From NCBI GenBank assembly GCA_050331575.1, contig JBHJGS010000013.1:1-13269 (forward strand): a DNA stretch of 13,269 nucleotides. Direction: 5' to 3'. Below are positions 6,658 to 13,099 of the stretch, in pieces. The notes below the pieces were generated by a model, which saw nothing but the letters and a program-made list of their open reading frames with translations, made no database searches and was not told where the DNA came from. This DNA comes from JBHJGS01 sp050331575. GTDB lineage: Bacteria > Pseudomonadota > Alphaproteobacteria > Sphingomonadales > Rhodothalassiaceae. Position 1 is the stretch's first letter; each line of letters starts with the position of its first letter. A program made the position numbers and the translations under genes.

Positions 6658-7638
6658 TCAATAACGCACCAAACAGGCGCCCCAGGTGAAGCCGCCGCCC
6701 ATAGCCTCCAGCAGCAACAGATCGCCCCGTCGGATGCGCCCGTCGCGCACCGCCTGGTCCAGCGCCAGAGGCACCGACGCCGCCGAGGTATTGGCATGCC
6801 GATCCACGGTGACGATGACCTTTTCCGCCGGCAGCCCCAGCTTCTTGGCCGTGCCGTCCAAAATGCGCTTATTGGCCTGGTGGGGCACGATCCAGTCGAT
6901 CGCAGCCACCGGCACACCGACCTTGGCACAGACCTGGTGCACCGCGTCGGCCAGATTGGTCACGGCATGGCGGAACACTTCCCGGCCCTTCATGCGCAAA
7001 TGGCCAACCTCGCCGGTGCTGGACGGCCCACCGTCCACATACAGCAAATCATGATGCTCGCCGTCGGAATGCAGGCTGGCGGCCAGAATGCCCGGCGTGT
7101 CGCCCTCGGTGCCGGCATCTTGCGCCTCCAGCACCACCGCCCCGGCGCCGTCGCCGAACAGCACGCAGGTGGTGCGGTCGCTCCAGTCCAGGATGCGTGA
7201 GAAGGTCTCCGCACCGATTACCAGAACCTTGCGCGCCAGCCCGGTGCGGATATAGGCATCCGCCGTGGTCAGGGCGTAAATGAAGCCTGTGCACACCGCT
7301 TGCACGTCAAACGCCGCGCCGCCGGTCATGCCGATGGCCTTCTGCACCTTCACCGCCGTGGCAGGAAAGGTGTGGTCCGGCGTGGCGGTGGCCAGCACGA
7401 TCAGATCGATCTCCGAACCTGCCCACCCCGCGGCCTCCAGCGCCTGCCGGGCGGCAGCGATGGCCAGATCGCTGGTATATTCGCCGTCTGCGGCGATGTG
7501 GCGTTCGTGAATGCCGGTGCGCTCGACAATCCACTCATCGCTGGTGTCGACATGGCGGGCCATGTCCGCGTTGGTCATGACCGTTTCAGGCAAATAAGAT
7601 CCCGTGCCGCGGATAACAGCGCGCCAGGACCGGCTCAT
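6658..7638 (-). CDS. fabH: Beta-ketoacyl-ACP synthase III
   Basis: This cytoplasmic enzyme starts type II fatty-acid synthesis by condensing acetyl-CoA (or another acyl-CoA) with malonyl-ACP. The product is 326 residues, the usual length. The catalytic triad is visible: Cys116 in AVCTGF, His253 in VPHQANKRI and Asn283 in HANTSAASVP. The glycine-rich FGDGAGAVVL segment and C-terminal GGGFTWGACLVRY end are typical of FabH. Its ATG overlaps the plsX stop as ATGA, so translation is coupled to the phospholipid enzyme upstream. The acyl primer preference cannot be judged from sequence alone. Confidence 0.97.
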   Translation of the reverse strand: MSRSWRAVIRGTGSYLPETVMTNADMARHVDTSDEWIVERTGIHERHIAADGEYTSDLAIAAARQALEAAGWAGSEIDLIVLATATPDHTFPATAVKVQKAIGMTGGAAFDVQAVCTGFIYALTTADAYIRTGLARKVLVIGAETFSRILDWSDRTTCVLFGDGAGAVVLEAQDAGTEGDTPGILAASLHSDGEHHDLLYVDGGPSSTGEVGHLRMKGREVFRHAVTNLADAVHQVCAKVGVPVAAIDWIVPHQANKRILDGTAKKLGLPAEKVIVTVDRHANTSAASVPLALDQAVRDGRIRRGDLLLLEAMGGGFTWGACLVRY

Positions 7639-8675
7639 GAGGCCGCCCCTTGCGCGATGGCGGCTGGGGAGCGGGCCAGATCCTCGCGGATCAGCCGGAT
7701 GAAATCTGCTCGCGCAAGATCCGCGGCAACGCCAATCGCCGCGGCGATGCCGTTGGCGTCCGCGCCGCCATGGCTTTTCACCACCAGGCCATTGAGGCCG
7801 AGGAAAACAGCGCCATTATGATTGTTGGGATCGAGATATTCCTTCAGGGCATTCATGCTGTCGCGCATCATCAGATAGGCAAGCTTGGAGCGCCAATTGG
7901 CGTGAAAGGCCTCCGACATCAATCGGGCGATCAGCTTGGCCGTGCCCTCCGCCGTCTTCAGCGCGATGTTTCCGGTGAAGCCGTCGGTGACAATGACATC
8001 GCAGTCGCCCCGGCTGATGCTGTCGCCTTCGACGAAACCGGCGAATTGCATCGGCAGATGCGTCTGCTTTAGCTGTTCAGCCGCCGTCTTCACCGTACCA
8101 TGGCCCTTCAATTCCTCCACCCCCACATTCAGCAGGCCAACACTTGGGGTGTCCAAACCAAGCGTTGTGCGCGCGAAGGCCGCGCCCATAATGGCAAACT
8201 GCACCAGATTGTCAGCGTCACACTCGACATTGGCACCCAGGTCCAGCATCACCGAATCGCCGTGCGAGGTGGGAATGAAACTGGCCAAGGCGGGCCGGGC
8301 GATGCCTTCCAGGGTGCGCAGCGTGACCTTCGCCAATGCCATCAATGCCCCGGTATTGCCGGCAGAAACGGCGACCGCCGCCTCGCCCGCCTTGACCGCG
8401 GCCACAGCCCGCCCCATCGACGTCTTGGCGCCGCGGCGGACCGCTTGAGAGGGCTTGCTTTCTGCCTCGACCACCTCTGTGACGTCGAGCAAAGTGCAGG
8501 CCTGACGCAGGCCGTCATGCTTGGCGATAAGCGGTTCAAGCCGCTGCGCCGGCCCGATGAAGCTGAACGCCAGGTCGGGATAGGCGATGCGCGCGCGCTC
8601 AGCCCCTTCGATCACCGCATCAGGCGCAAAATCGCCGCCCATGGCGTCGATGGCGATAGTCAAACCGTGGGCCAA
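7635..8675 (-). CDS. plsX: Phosphate acyltransferase PlsX
   Basis: PlsX converts acyl-ACP and phosphate to acyl-phosphate, the donor used by PlsY in phospholipid synthesis. It acts at the inner face of the membrane. The sequence shows the family opening AIDAMGGDFAPD, the VSAGNTGALMAL segment and the VIVTDGFTGNIALK segment; the length of 346 residues is normal. No ATG fits the start: I chose TTG at 8675, giving MAHGLTIAIDAMGG, because AAAGAGA lies about 11 bases upstream. A second TTG at 8663 (MTIAIDAMGG) is possible and would overlap the small upstream frame as TTGA. The gene ends in an ATGA overlap with fabH. Confidence 0.94.
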   Translation of the reverse strand: MAHGLTIAIDAMGGDFAPDAVIEGAERARIAYPDLAFSFIGPAQRLEPLIAKHDGLRQACTLLDVTEVVEAESKPSQAVRRGAKTSMGRAVAAVKAGEAAVAVSAGNTGALMALAKVTLRTLEGIARPALASFIPTSHGDSVMLDLGANVECDADNLVQFAIMGAAFARTTLGLDTPSVGLLNVGVEELKGHGTVKTAAEQLKQTHLPMQFAGFVEGDSISRGDCDVIVTDGFTGNIALKTAEGTAKLIARLMSEAFHANWRSKLAYLMMRDSMNALKEYLDPNNHNGAVFLGLNGLVVKSHGGADANGIAAAIGVAADLARADFIRLIREDLARSPAAIAQGAAS

Positions 8676-8764
8676 ATCGCGTTGATCTCTTTGGTGACGG
8701 ACGGGAAGCAGATGGCAGCACCGGCCAGGGCCGAGCCGCACAATATCCTAAGAAGGCCGGTCAT
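8660..8764 (-). CDS. Possible 34-residue small protein between DUF177 and plsX
   Basis: An ATG-initiated frame fills the gap between the DUF177 gene and plsX exactly. Its start shares one base with the DUF177 stop (TGATG), and its end overlaps the plsX start region by 16 bases, or by four (TTGA) if plsX uses the TTG at 8663. The predicted peptide has a hydrophobic stretch at about residues 4-20 (LLRILCGSALAGAAICF) and a short polar tail, which could be a single membrane segment. There is no strong ribosome site, so it would depend on coupling. In gammaproteobacteria this slot holds rpmF (ribosomal protein L32), but this peptide has no L32 character. It may be a real microprotein or a chance frame. 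Confidence 0.35.
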   Translation of the reverse strand: MTGLLRILCGSALAGAAICFPSVTKEINAIWPTV

Positions 8765-9282
8765 CAAGTGTCTTTCATGCGCTTGAGCGCTGCAAACGGG
8801 CTGGACCGGGCGGGTTGATTTTGCTCCACGCCGTCGACCTGCGGCATCTGCGCACCTGGTGCCCGCGGATAGGGGTCCAAGCAAAGCGCCAGGCTTTGGC
8901 TTGCCAGCTCGCCCAGATCGATGCTGTCCCCTTCCAGCAGATCCACATCTTGATCGCCGAAATCAACCTGCCCGCTCTGCCAGGCCGCGAGCGTCTTGGC
9001 ATCGGTCAGGCGCAGGTCGAACGCTTCGTCGAGCTGGGCCGGTACCGGCTGGCCACTGACCACGCAGCGCTGCACCACATCAGCCCTGATCCGCCCGGAC
9101 ACACAGACATCCCCGCTCGGCACGCGCTCCGCCGTGACATCGGCGTCGAAGCGCTGGAGCGCGAGCAAACCGAAGCGCTGAGCCAGGCCGCCGCGCGCGG
9201 TCTCAGACGCACTGTCGCGCCACTGCTGAGGTGCCTCGGCCAACTCAGCCAGGCTCACCCGATGGCTATATTCCGGCGTCAT
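8764..9282 (-). CDS. DUF177 (YceD-type) protein
   Basis: The 172-residue soluble protein belongs to the DUF177/YceD family by sequence character and by its classic position upstream of plsX. Visible landmarks are DVVQRCVVSGQPVPAQL in the middle, the acidic LLEGDSIDLGELASQSLAL segment, and the LCLDPYPRAPG then SPFAALKRMKD end. In other bacteria and plant chloroplasts the family is tied to 23S rRNA accumulation and large-subunit biogenesis; the role here is inferred from that. The ATG overlaps the stop of the upstream Cbp3-like gene as ATGA. Confidence 0.88.
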   Translation of the reverse strand: MTPEYSHRVSLAELAEAPQQWRDSASETARGGLAQRFGLLALQRFDADVTAERVPSGDVCVSGRIRADVVQRCVVSGQPVPAQLDEAFDLRLTDAKTLAAWQSGQVDFGDQDVDLLEGDSIDLGELASQSLALCLDPYPRAPGAQMPQVDGVEQNQPARSSPFAALKRMKDT

Positions 9283-9818
9283 GCCACCGGGGCCTGTTCA
9301 AGCGTCGGAAGGCCGCCATCCTCGACCAGTTGAGACAGCGACAGGCGGCTCATCCGGGTGCGACGTTCCTGGACATAGTCGGCCAGCCGCGGCGCGGCGG
9401 GATGACTGTCGCTGCGATAGATATTGCGCGCCAGGGCGGCGGTCAGCGCGTTGCGATCGCCTTCGGCGACAGCCTCGGAATAGGCCATGAGCCGCCCCCG
9501 GCACGCCGAGGCCATGGTGTGCACCTTCTTGCCGACCGAAAAGTCGCCGACTCCGGCTTCCCGCACCGAGCGATCCAGATCGTCCACCATCACTTCCTGC
9601 AACGCGCGTTGCAGCGCCAATGTTTCCGGACCATGCGCGGCGACGGCATCCAGCACCAAGAAGACGTGCAGCATCACCGCGTCAAAGCGTCCGTCCAGCG
9701 TGTCGGGGATGTCGTAGCGGTCATACAAGGACGCCTGCCGGGCCGCAGCCACCGCATGCGCGTACAGCTCCACGGCCTGCCGACGCACCTGCTTGCTTTC
9801 GCGCCATCGTTTTAACAT
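9279..9818 (-). CDS. Ubiquinol-cytochrome c chaperone (Cbp3/UQCC1-like)
   Basis: The 179-residue protein is of the ubiquinol-cytochrome c chaperone family (PF03981). In mitochondria its relative Cbp3 binds newly made cytochrome b and helps assemble the bc1 complex. Landmarks are YDIPDTLDGRFDAVMLHVF, the charged MVDDLDRSVREAGVGDFSVG segment, and KKVHTMASACRGRLMAYSEA. No signal peptide or clear membrane helix is seen, so it likely acts at the cytoplasmic face of the inner membrane. The ATG at 9818 is preceded by GAGG at 7 bases. It is the first gene of the tightly overlapping cluster running to fabH, and diverges from bamE. Confidence 0.9.
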   Translation of the reverse strand: MLKRWRESKQVRRQAVELYAHAVAAARQASLYDRYDIPDTLDGRFDAVMLHVFLVLDAVAAHGPETLALQRALQEVMVDDLDRSVREAGVGDFSVGKKVHTMASACRGRLMAYSEAVAEGDRNALTAALARNIYRSDSHPAAPRLADYVQERRTRMSRLSLSQLVEDGGLPTLEQAPVA

Positions 9819-9833
9819 ATGCCTGCCTCTTGA

Positions 9834-9861
9834 CCTTAAAGGCGCCTTAGCGTTCTAAGGC
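9834..9861. promoter_or_regulatory. Nested AAGG/CCTT dyads in the cbp3-bamE divergent region
   Basis: Four half-sites sit within 27 bases: CCTT-A-AAGG (9834-9842), AAGG-CG-CCTT (9839-9848), and a 7-base perfect hairpin GCCTTAG-CGTT-CTAAGGC (9844-9861). They lie 16-43 bases upstream of the Cbp3-like start codon. This could be an operator or a hairpin in the 5' leader of the minus-strand operon. No confident -35/-10 pair was found for either divergent gene; TAATAT on the minus strand near 9865-9870 is the best -10-like word. Confidence 0.4.
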
Positions 9862-9924
9862 CCATATTAGTGACCGGGTGCGGCGGACGGACCCAGCCTT
9901 CTGTGTAGTATATAGGAACGATCG

Positions 9925-10377
9925 ATGAGCATGTCCTTGCGTCATTGCGGATGGTTACTGTTGGTCAGCGCGTTGGCCGTGAGCGGCTGTGCCGGGCGGG
10001 AACAGCTGCGCGGTTATATTTTTGACCAGGAAACCCTCAACGAACTGCGCAACGGCGTGGATGACCGCACCTCGGTGCAGGCCGCCCTCGGTAACCCCTC
10101 CGCCGCCTCGAGCTTCCGGGACAATACTTGGTATTATGTTAACCAGATTACCCGCAAGCGCGCGTTCTTTAATGAGACCATTGTCGACCGGACCATCGTC
10201 CAAATCGAATTCGACACGGACGGTTATCTGCAAGGCCTCACACGCTATTCCCTGGCCGACGGCAATGAAATCAACCCGCGCGGCGATACCACGCCGACCC
10301 GGGGTAAAACACTGAATTTCTTCCAGCAAATCTTCAGCAATATCGGCCGCTTCAACGCCGGCGGCGCGCCTCAATAA
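9925..10377 (+). CDS. bamE: Outer-membrane assembly lipoprotein BamE (SmpA/OmlA family)
   Basis: BamE is the small lipoprotein of the BAM complex that inserts beta-barrel proteins into the outer membrane. The 150-residue precursor has a lipoprotein signal peptide ending in AVSGC, with Cys22 as the lipidation site. The mature part begins with a tethering stretch, then the family core: DQETLNELRNGVDDRTSVQAALGNPSAAS followed by WYYVNQITRKRAFF and the IVQIEFDTDGYLQG strand. The C-terminal tail (PTRGKTLNFFQQIFSNIG) is typical of alphaproteobacterial members. AGGA lies 7 bases before the ATG at 9925; an in-frame ATG two codons later is an alternative. The gene is divergent from the Cbp3-like operon. 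Confidence 0.94.
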   Translation: MSMSLRHCGWLLLVSALAVSGCAGREQLRGYIFDQETLNELRNGVDDRTSVQAALGNPSAASSFRDNTWYYVNQITRKRAFFNETIVDRTIVQIEFDTDGYLQGLTRYSLADGNEINPRGDTTPTRGKTLNFFQQIFSNIGRFNAGGAPQ

Positions 10378-10416
10378 TGTTTCAGGCGGCCGATCGGGGC
10401 GCCGGCGTCGTTGCAG

Positions 10417-10860
10417 CTACCGATGTCGGTGCGGCTTCGGCTGATCCGCGCTGCGGAGGGAAACCACCGCAAAGCTGATCAGGCCGGTGTGAAACACCAA
10501 GGACGCCAAGACCAGAGCGCTGAGTTGCCAAACACTGGCTGCCGCGAACGCCATGCCCGCGGGCGCGGCGATCAGAAGCCCGGCCAAGGCGGGGGCGGCC
10601 GGCCGGCCCAAGCGCCAGAAGGCGGCAACCGCCACGGGTATGGCGAACAAGGCCTTGACCACGGCCATCCCGCACAACAGCCGCGCCAGATCCGCATCCG
10701 CGCTGAGGCGCGGCAAGGGATCCCCCAGGAACAGACCAAGCCCCGCAGCCGCAGCCATGCCGAGCAACAGCATCACCCGGGGTGACTGCGCCACGACCGG
10801 CTGGTGCTGCGGCGCCGCGGGCGCGTCCAGCTCCGGGGTCAACAGGCTGCCATCGCGCAT
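10417..10860 (-). CDS. Small four-helix membrane protein, unknown function
   Basis: I do not recognise this 147-residue protein. It has a short polar N-terminus and about four hydrophobic segments, near residues 29-46, 61-82, 88-108 and 111-134, then a basic tail ending HRHR. Few charged residues lie within the helices and no catalytic motif is evident. The start is decided by GGGGAGAG immediately upstream of the ATG at 10860; a TTG at 10923 would add 21 residues but has no ribosome site. It lies 72 bases downstream of the histidine kinase on the same strand, so the two are probably co-transcribed and may be functionally linked. It converges on bamE with a 39-base gap. Confidence 0.7.
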   Translation of the reverse strand: MRDGSLLTPELDAPAAPQHQPVVAQSPRVMLLLGMAAAAGLGLFLGDPLPRLSADADLARLLCGMAVVKALFAIPVAVAAFWRLGRPAAPALAGLLIAAPAGMAFAAASVWQLSALVLASLVFHTGLISFAVVSLRSADQPKPHRHR

Positions 10861-10932
10861 TTCATCTCTCCCCAACGAGTCACTCTCAGCGGCGAGGATA
10901 CCATCAAGCGCCCGCGCATCCAAATCGCCGGT

Positions 10933-11970
10933 TCAGGCGGCCAGGCAGGCCGCCGAGGCGGTATTCAGAACGACGCGGACACATGTGCCTTTGCCCACTT
11001 GGCTGTCGATCTCAAGTTGGGCGCCGATCTTGACGCACAAGCCGTGAACGATGGAAAGCCCGATGCCCATGCCGCCGCGGCGCGGGGCGAAAGCGCTTTC
11101 CAACTGCGTGAACGGCTGGATCAAGGTGCGCAGATGCTCTGCCGGAATGCCGATGCCGGTATCGGACACTTCCAACACCACACGCCCCTCGGCATTTTGC
11201 CCGGCGCGGATCGTGATGCGGCCGCCTTCAGGTGTGAATTTGATGGCGTTGGACAAGAGGTTCAGCAGGATCTGCCGCAGGCTCGCCTCGGAGCCTTCCA
11301 ACTGTTCGACGTCCGTATCGATGTCGGTCACCAGGGCCACACCGGCGCGCTTAAGGTCGGCATGGACCAACTCCTTAGCCCAATCGACCACCGCTTTGAG
11401 CGAGAACACAGCCTTGGTGACCTCGACCTGGTCCTGCTCCAGCTGGGCAATATCGAGAATATCGTTGATCAGGCCCAGCAGGTGCAGCCCGCTTGTATGG
11501 ATATCAACCACATAGGCGCGATATTTGCTGTTCTCAACGGGGCCAAACATCTCGTCTTTGACGATTTCTGAAAAGCCGAGGATGGCGTTCAGCGGGGTGC
11601 GCAACTCGTGGCAGACGCGGGCCAGAAACTGACTTTTCGCAGCATTGGCCTGTTCGGCCTCACGCCGGGCCAGCATGACATGCCGTTCCGCCTGCACGCG
11701 GCGCGCGCGCTCCTGGCTCAGCCGCCAAAACGCCCACCCCGCGCTCGCCCCGGTCAGCCCCAGAAGAACCAGTCCCAAGCTGAGCGTCAGCCACGCCACA
11801 GGGGCAGGCGGTTGCTGTTCAACGCGCGATGGCTCCGGTCGGCTCGCAAGCTCGGCTTGGTCGCCGGCCGCCAGCGGAAGGATCAGCCAGCCCGTTGCCA
11901 AAGCCGCTGTCATCAGCAGTGTGCGGTACAGCCATGGCCGCTTGTTGTGACGTGTGGCGCCCGTGCTCAT
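10933..11970 (-). CDS. Membrane sensor histidine kinase, DivJ/PleC-like core
   Basis: The 345-residue orphan kinase autophosphorylates and passes phosphate to a response regulator not found in this window. Numbered from the ATG at 11970: membrane helices at about 13-35 and 58-82 flank a loop of only about 20 residues, so no large periplasmic sensor is present. A charged linker follows (84-111), then the HisKA domain with His121 in CHELRTPLNAILGFSEI. The ATPase domain has the N box NLLSNAIKF, G1 box DTGIGIP and G2 box GGMGIGLS. The stretch after the His (EMFGP, DIHTSGLHLLGLINDILD) resembles alphaproteobacterial DivJ/PleC kinases. An ATG at 12102 has AAGG upstream, but the extra 44 residues are low-complexity, have AT-richer third positions, and overlap likely regulatory sites, so I prefer 11970. 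Confidence 0.9.
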   Translation of the reverse strand: MSTGATRHNKRPWLYRTLLMTAALATGWLILPLAAGDQAELASRPEPSRVEQQPPAPVAWLTLSLGLVLLGLTGASAGWAFWRLSQERARRVQAERHVMLARREAEQANAAKSQFLARVCHELRTPLNAILGFSEIVKDEMFGPVENSKYRAYVVDIHTSGLHLLGLINDILDIAQLEQDQVEVTKAVFSLKAVVDWAKELVHADLKRAGVALVTDIDTDVEQLEGSEASLRQILLNLLSNAIKFTPEGGRITIRAGQNAEGRVVLEVSDTGIGIPAEHLRTLIQPFTQLESAFAPRRGGMGIGLSIVHGLCVKIGAQLEIDSQVGKGTCVRVVLNTASAACLAA

Positions 11971-12049
11971 ATGCCGCCCGCTTGTTCCTTGCCGGCCGCG
12001 CGGATCGTGCGAACCACCGCGCTCGGCAACCCAAGGTGCGGCGCAGGCG

Positions 12050-12064
12050 TTAATTTGCTGTAAA
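12050..12064. promoter_or_regulatory. CtrA-like site 1 upstream of the kinase
   Basis: TTAA, seven bases (TTTGCTG), then TAAA: one mismatch from the CtrA consensus TTAA-N7-TTAA. It lies 80 bases upstream of the preferred kinase start. CtrA is the alphaproteobacterial cell-cycle and motility regulator. Such short AT-rich words are not highly specific, but they are rarer in a GC-rich genome. Confidence 0.35.
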
Positions 12065-12094
12065 ACCGTGGGGCGCGTGTCCGAAATTGAAAGA

Positions 12095-12109
12095 CTAACC
12101 ATTCTAAAC
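12095..12109. promoter_or_regulatory. CtrA-like site 2 upstream of the kinase
   Basis: CTAACCATTCTAAAC differs at two positions from the extended CtrA motif TTAACCATnnTTAAC. It sits 31 bases from site 1, inside the AT-rich gap shared by the kinase (minus) and the exported His/Arg-rich protein (plus). It could act on either gene. Confidence 0.4.
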
Positions 12110-12209
12110 CTTTTTAAATGAAATAAGTCGAATGCGGTGCGGCAAGTGCCTTATGACAAGGTCACGACAAGGCAATGGCGTTCAAAGACAATGGGAGGCC
12201 AATTCAGGC

Positions 12210-12237
12210 TTGGTTCAGCGGTGTCCCGTCATATCTT
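12210..12237 (+). promoter_or_regulatory. Candidate promoter of the His/Arg-rich exported protein
   Basis: TTGGTT (12210-12215), a 16-base spacer and TATCTT (12232-12237) lie about 26 bases before the start codon at 12263. The match is moderate and the position is suitable. Confidence 0.35.
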
Positions 12238-12262
12238 TGTCAAACGAGACACGAGGTGAGGC

Positions 12263-12862
12263 ATGAGACAGCAATGGTTCCGACGCGCGCTGGTGGGCCT
12301 GATGGCGATGGCCCTGGTTCCCCTAAGCGTCGCAGCGCCGGCGCAAGCCGGTGGCGTGAAGGTCTATCATGGCGGCGTTCATGTCGGCGGCGGCGTCCGC
12401 TTCGGGCACCGGCACCGCTTTCACCGCCCCTATTGGCGGCATCATCGGCGGCATTTCGGCTATCGCTATGGGCGCGGGTTCCGGCATTACCCATATGGGT
12501 ATCGCCCTCGCGGGTCGCGCGCTGGTGCCGTGCTTTTCGGCCTCGGCGCCGGGATCTTGGCATCAGAAGCCATTCGGCAAAGCCGCCAGCCTGACCGGGT
12601 CATCATCCAAGAACGTGTCGTGGCTCCGACCGATCGCAGCGTGTTTCGCTCTGCCCCGCGGCCCCAGCCACAGGACTGGCAAGAGCCGGTCGCGCCGCCG
12701 CGTCACGAGCCTGGCTTTGCCCCGGGCGAGTGCCTGCAGATCCGTGAATATCAGACCGTCGTCATTGTCGGCGGCGAAGAGGTCGATGCCTATGGCGATG
12801 CGTGCTTGCAACCGGACGGATCCTGGCTGCGCGGGCCCGCGAAGATCGATCCATACAGTTGA
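12263..12862 (+). CDS. Exported His/Arg/Tyr-rich protein with 17-kDa surface-antigen-like C-terminus
   Basis: The 199-residue protein has three visible parts. Residues 1-29 are a signal peptide (RR, hydrophobic core, cleavage likely after APAQA). Residues 34-83 are extremely rich in His, Arg, Tyr and Gly, with repeated RH and HR pairs and about nine His. A glycine-rich hydrophobic stretch (87-101, AGAVLFGLGAGILAS) is followed by a Pro-rich linker. The end, residues 157-188, reads CLQIREYQTVVIVGGEEVDA then YGDACLQPDGSW, a pattern like the C-terminus of Rickettsia 17-kDa/RT0821-type surface antigens, with two conserved Cys (157, 181). Function is unknown; outer-envelope location and metal or polyanion binding are possible. 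GAGG lies 6 bases before the ATG. It stands alone on its strand. Confidence 0.8.
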   Translation: MRQQWFRRALVGLMAMALVPLSVAAPAQAGGVKVYHGGVHVGGGVRFGHRHRFHRPYWRHHRRHFGYRYGRGFRHYPYGYRPRGSRAGAVLFGLGAGILASEAIRQSRQPDRVIIQERVVAPTDRSVFRSAPRPQPQDWQEPVAPPRHEPGFAPGECLQIREYQTVVIVGGEEVDAYGDACLQPDGSWLRGPAKIDPYS

Positions 12863-12916
12863 TCCGGGGCTGACGAAAGCGTGACGGGCGCCGCTTCGAC
12901 CGGGCGAAAACCGGGG

Positions 12917-12945
12917 TTGCGCCGCCTACGCCCCTGGGCTAAGGA
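12917..12945 (+). promoter_or_regulatory. Weak promoter candidate of tRNA-Thr
   Basis: TTGCGC (12917-12922), a 17-base spacer and TAAGGA (12940-12945) precede the tRNA by 45 bases. Both boxes are weak matches, but spacing and place fit a tRNA promoter. Nothing else recognisable lies in 12863-12990. Confidence 0.25.
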
Positions 12946-12990
12946 ACGCGCCTCGTGAGCCGGGTGCGCCGTGCGCGACCGGACGTGAAG

Positions 12991-13065
12991 GCCGCTGTAG
13001 CTCAGTGGTAGAGCGCACCCTTGGTAAGGGTGAGGTCGACAGTTCAATCCTGTCCAGCGGCACCA
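12991..13065 (+). tRNA. tRNA-Thr (anticodon GGT)
   Basis: The 75-base cloverleaf is complete: acceptor GCCGCTG with CAGCGGC, D-stem GCTC/GAGC, anticodon stem CACCC/GGGTG around TTGGTAA, T-stem GACAG/CTGTC with TTCAATC loop, discriminator A and encoded CCA. Anticodon GGT reads ACC and ACU threonine codons. No strong terminator is seen after it. Confidence 0.97.
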
Positions 13066-13099
13066 TCTCTCCGTCGCGTCAGGTAGTCGCCGGCGCCCG

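Noticed and set aside
8660..8764. rpmF (ribosomal protein L32) in the DUF177-plsX gap
   Set aside because: The peptide is only 34 residues, hydrophobic, and lacks the basic start and Cys pattern of L32; in alphaproteobacteria rpmF is usually elsewhere.
10804..11571. 255-codon plus-strand frame opposite the kinase
   Set aside because: Antisense to the conserved kinase catalytic domains.
11970..12102. Longer kinase start at the ATG at 12102
   Set aside because: It has a fair ribosome site, but the extra 44 residues are low-complexity, sit before the first membrane helix with unlike codon use, and cover CtrA-like sites. It is kept as an alternative only.
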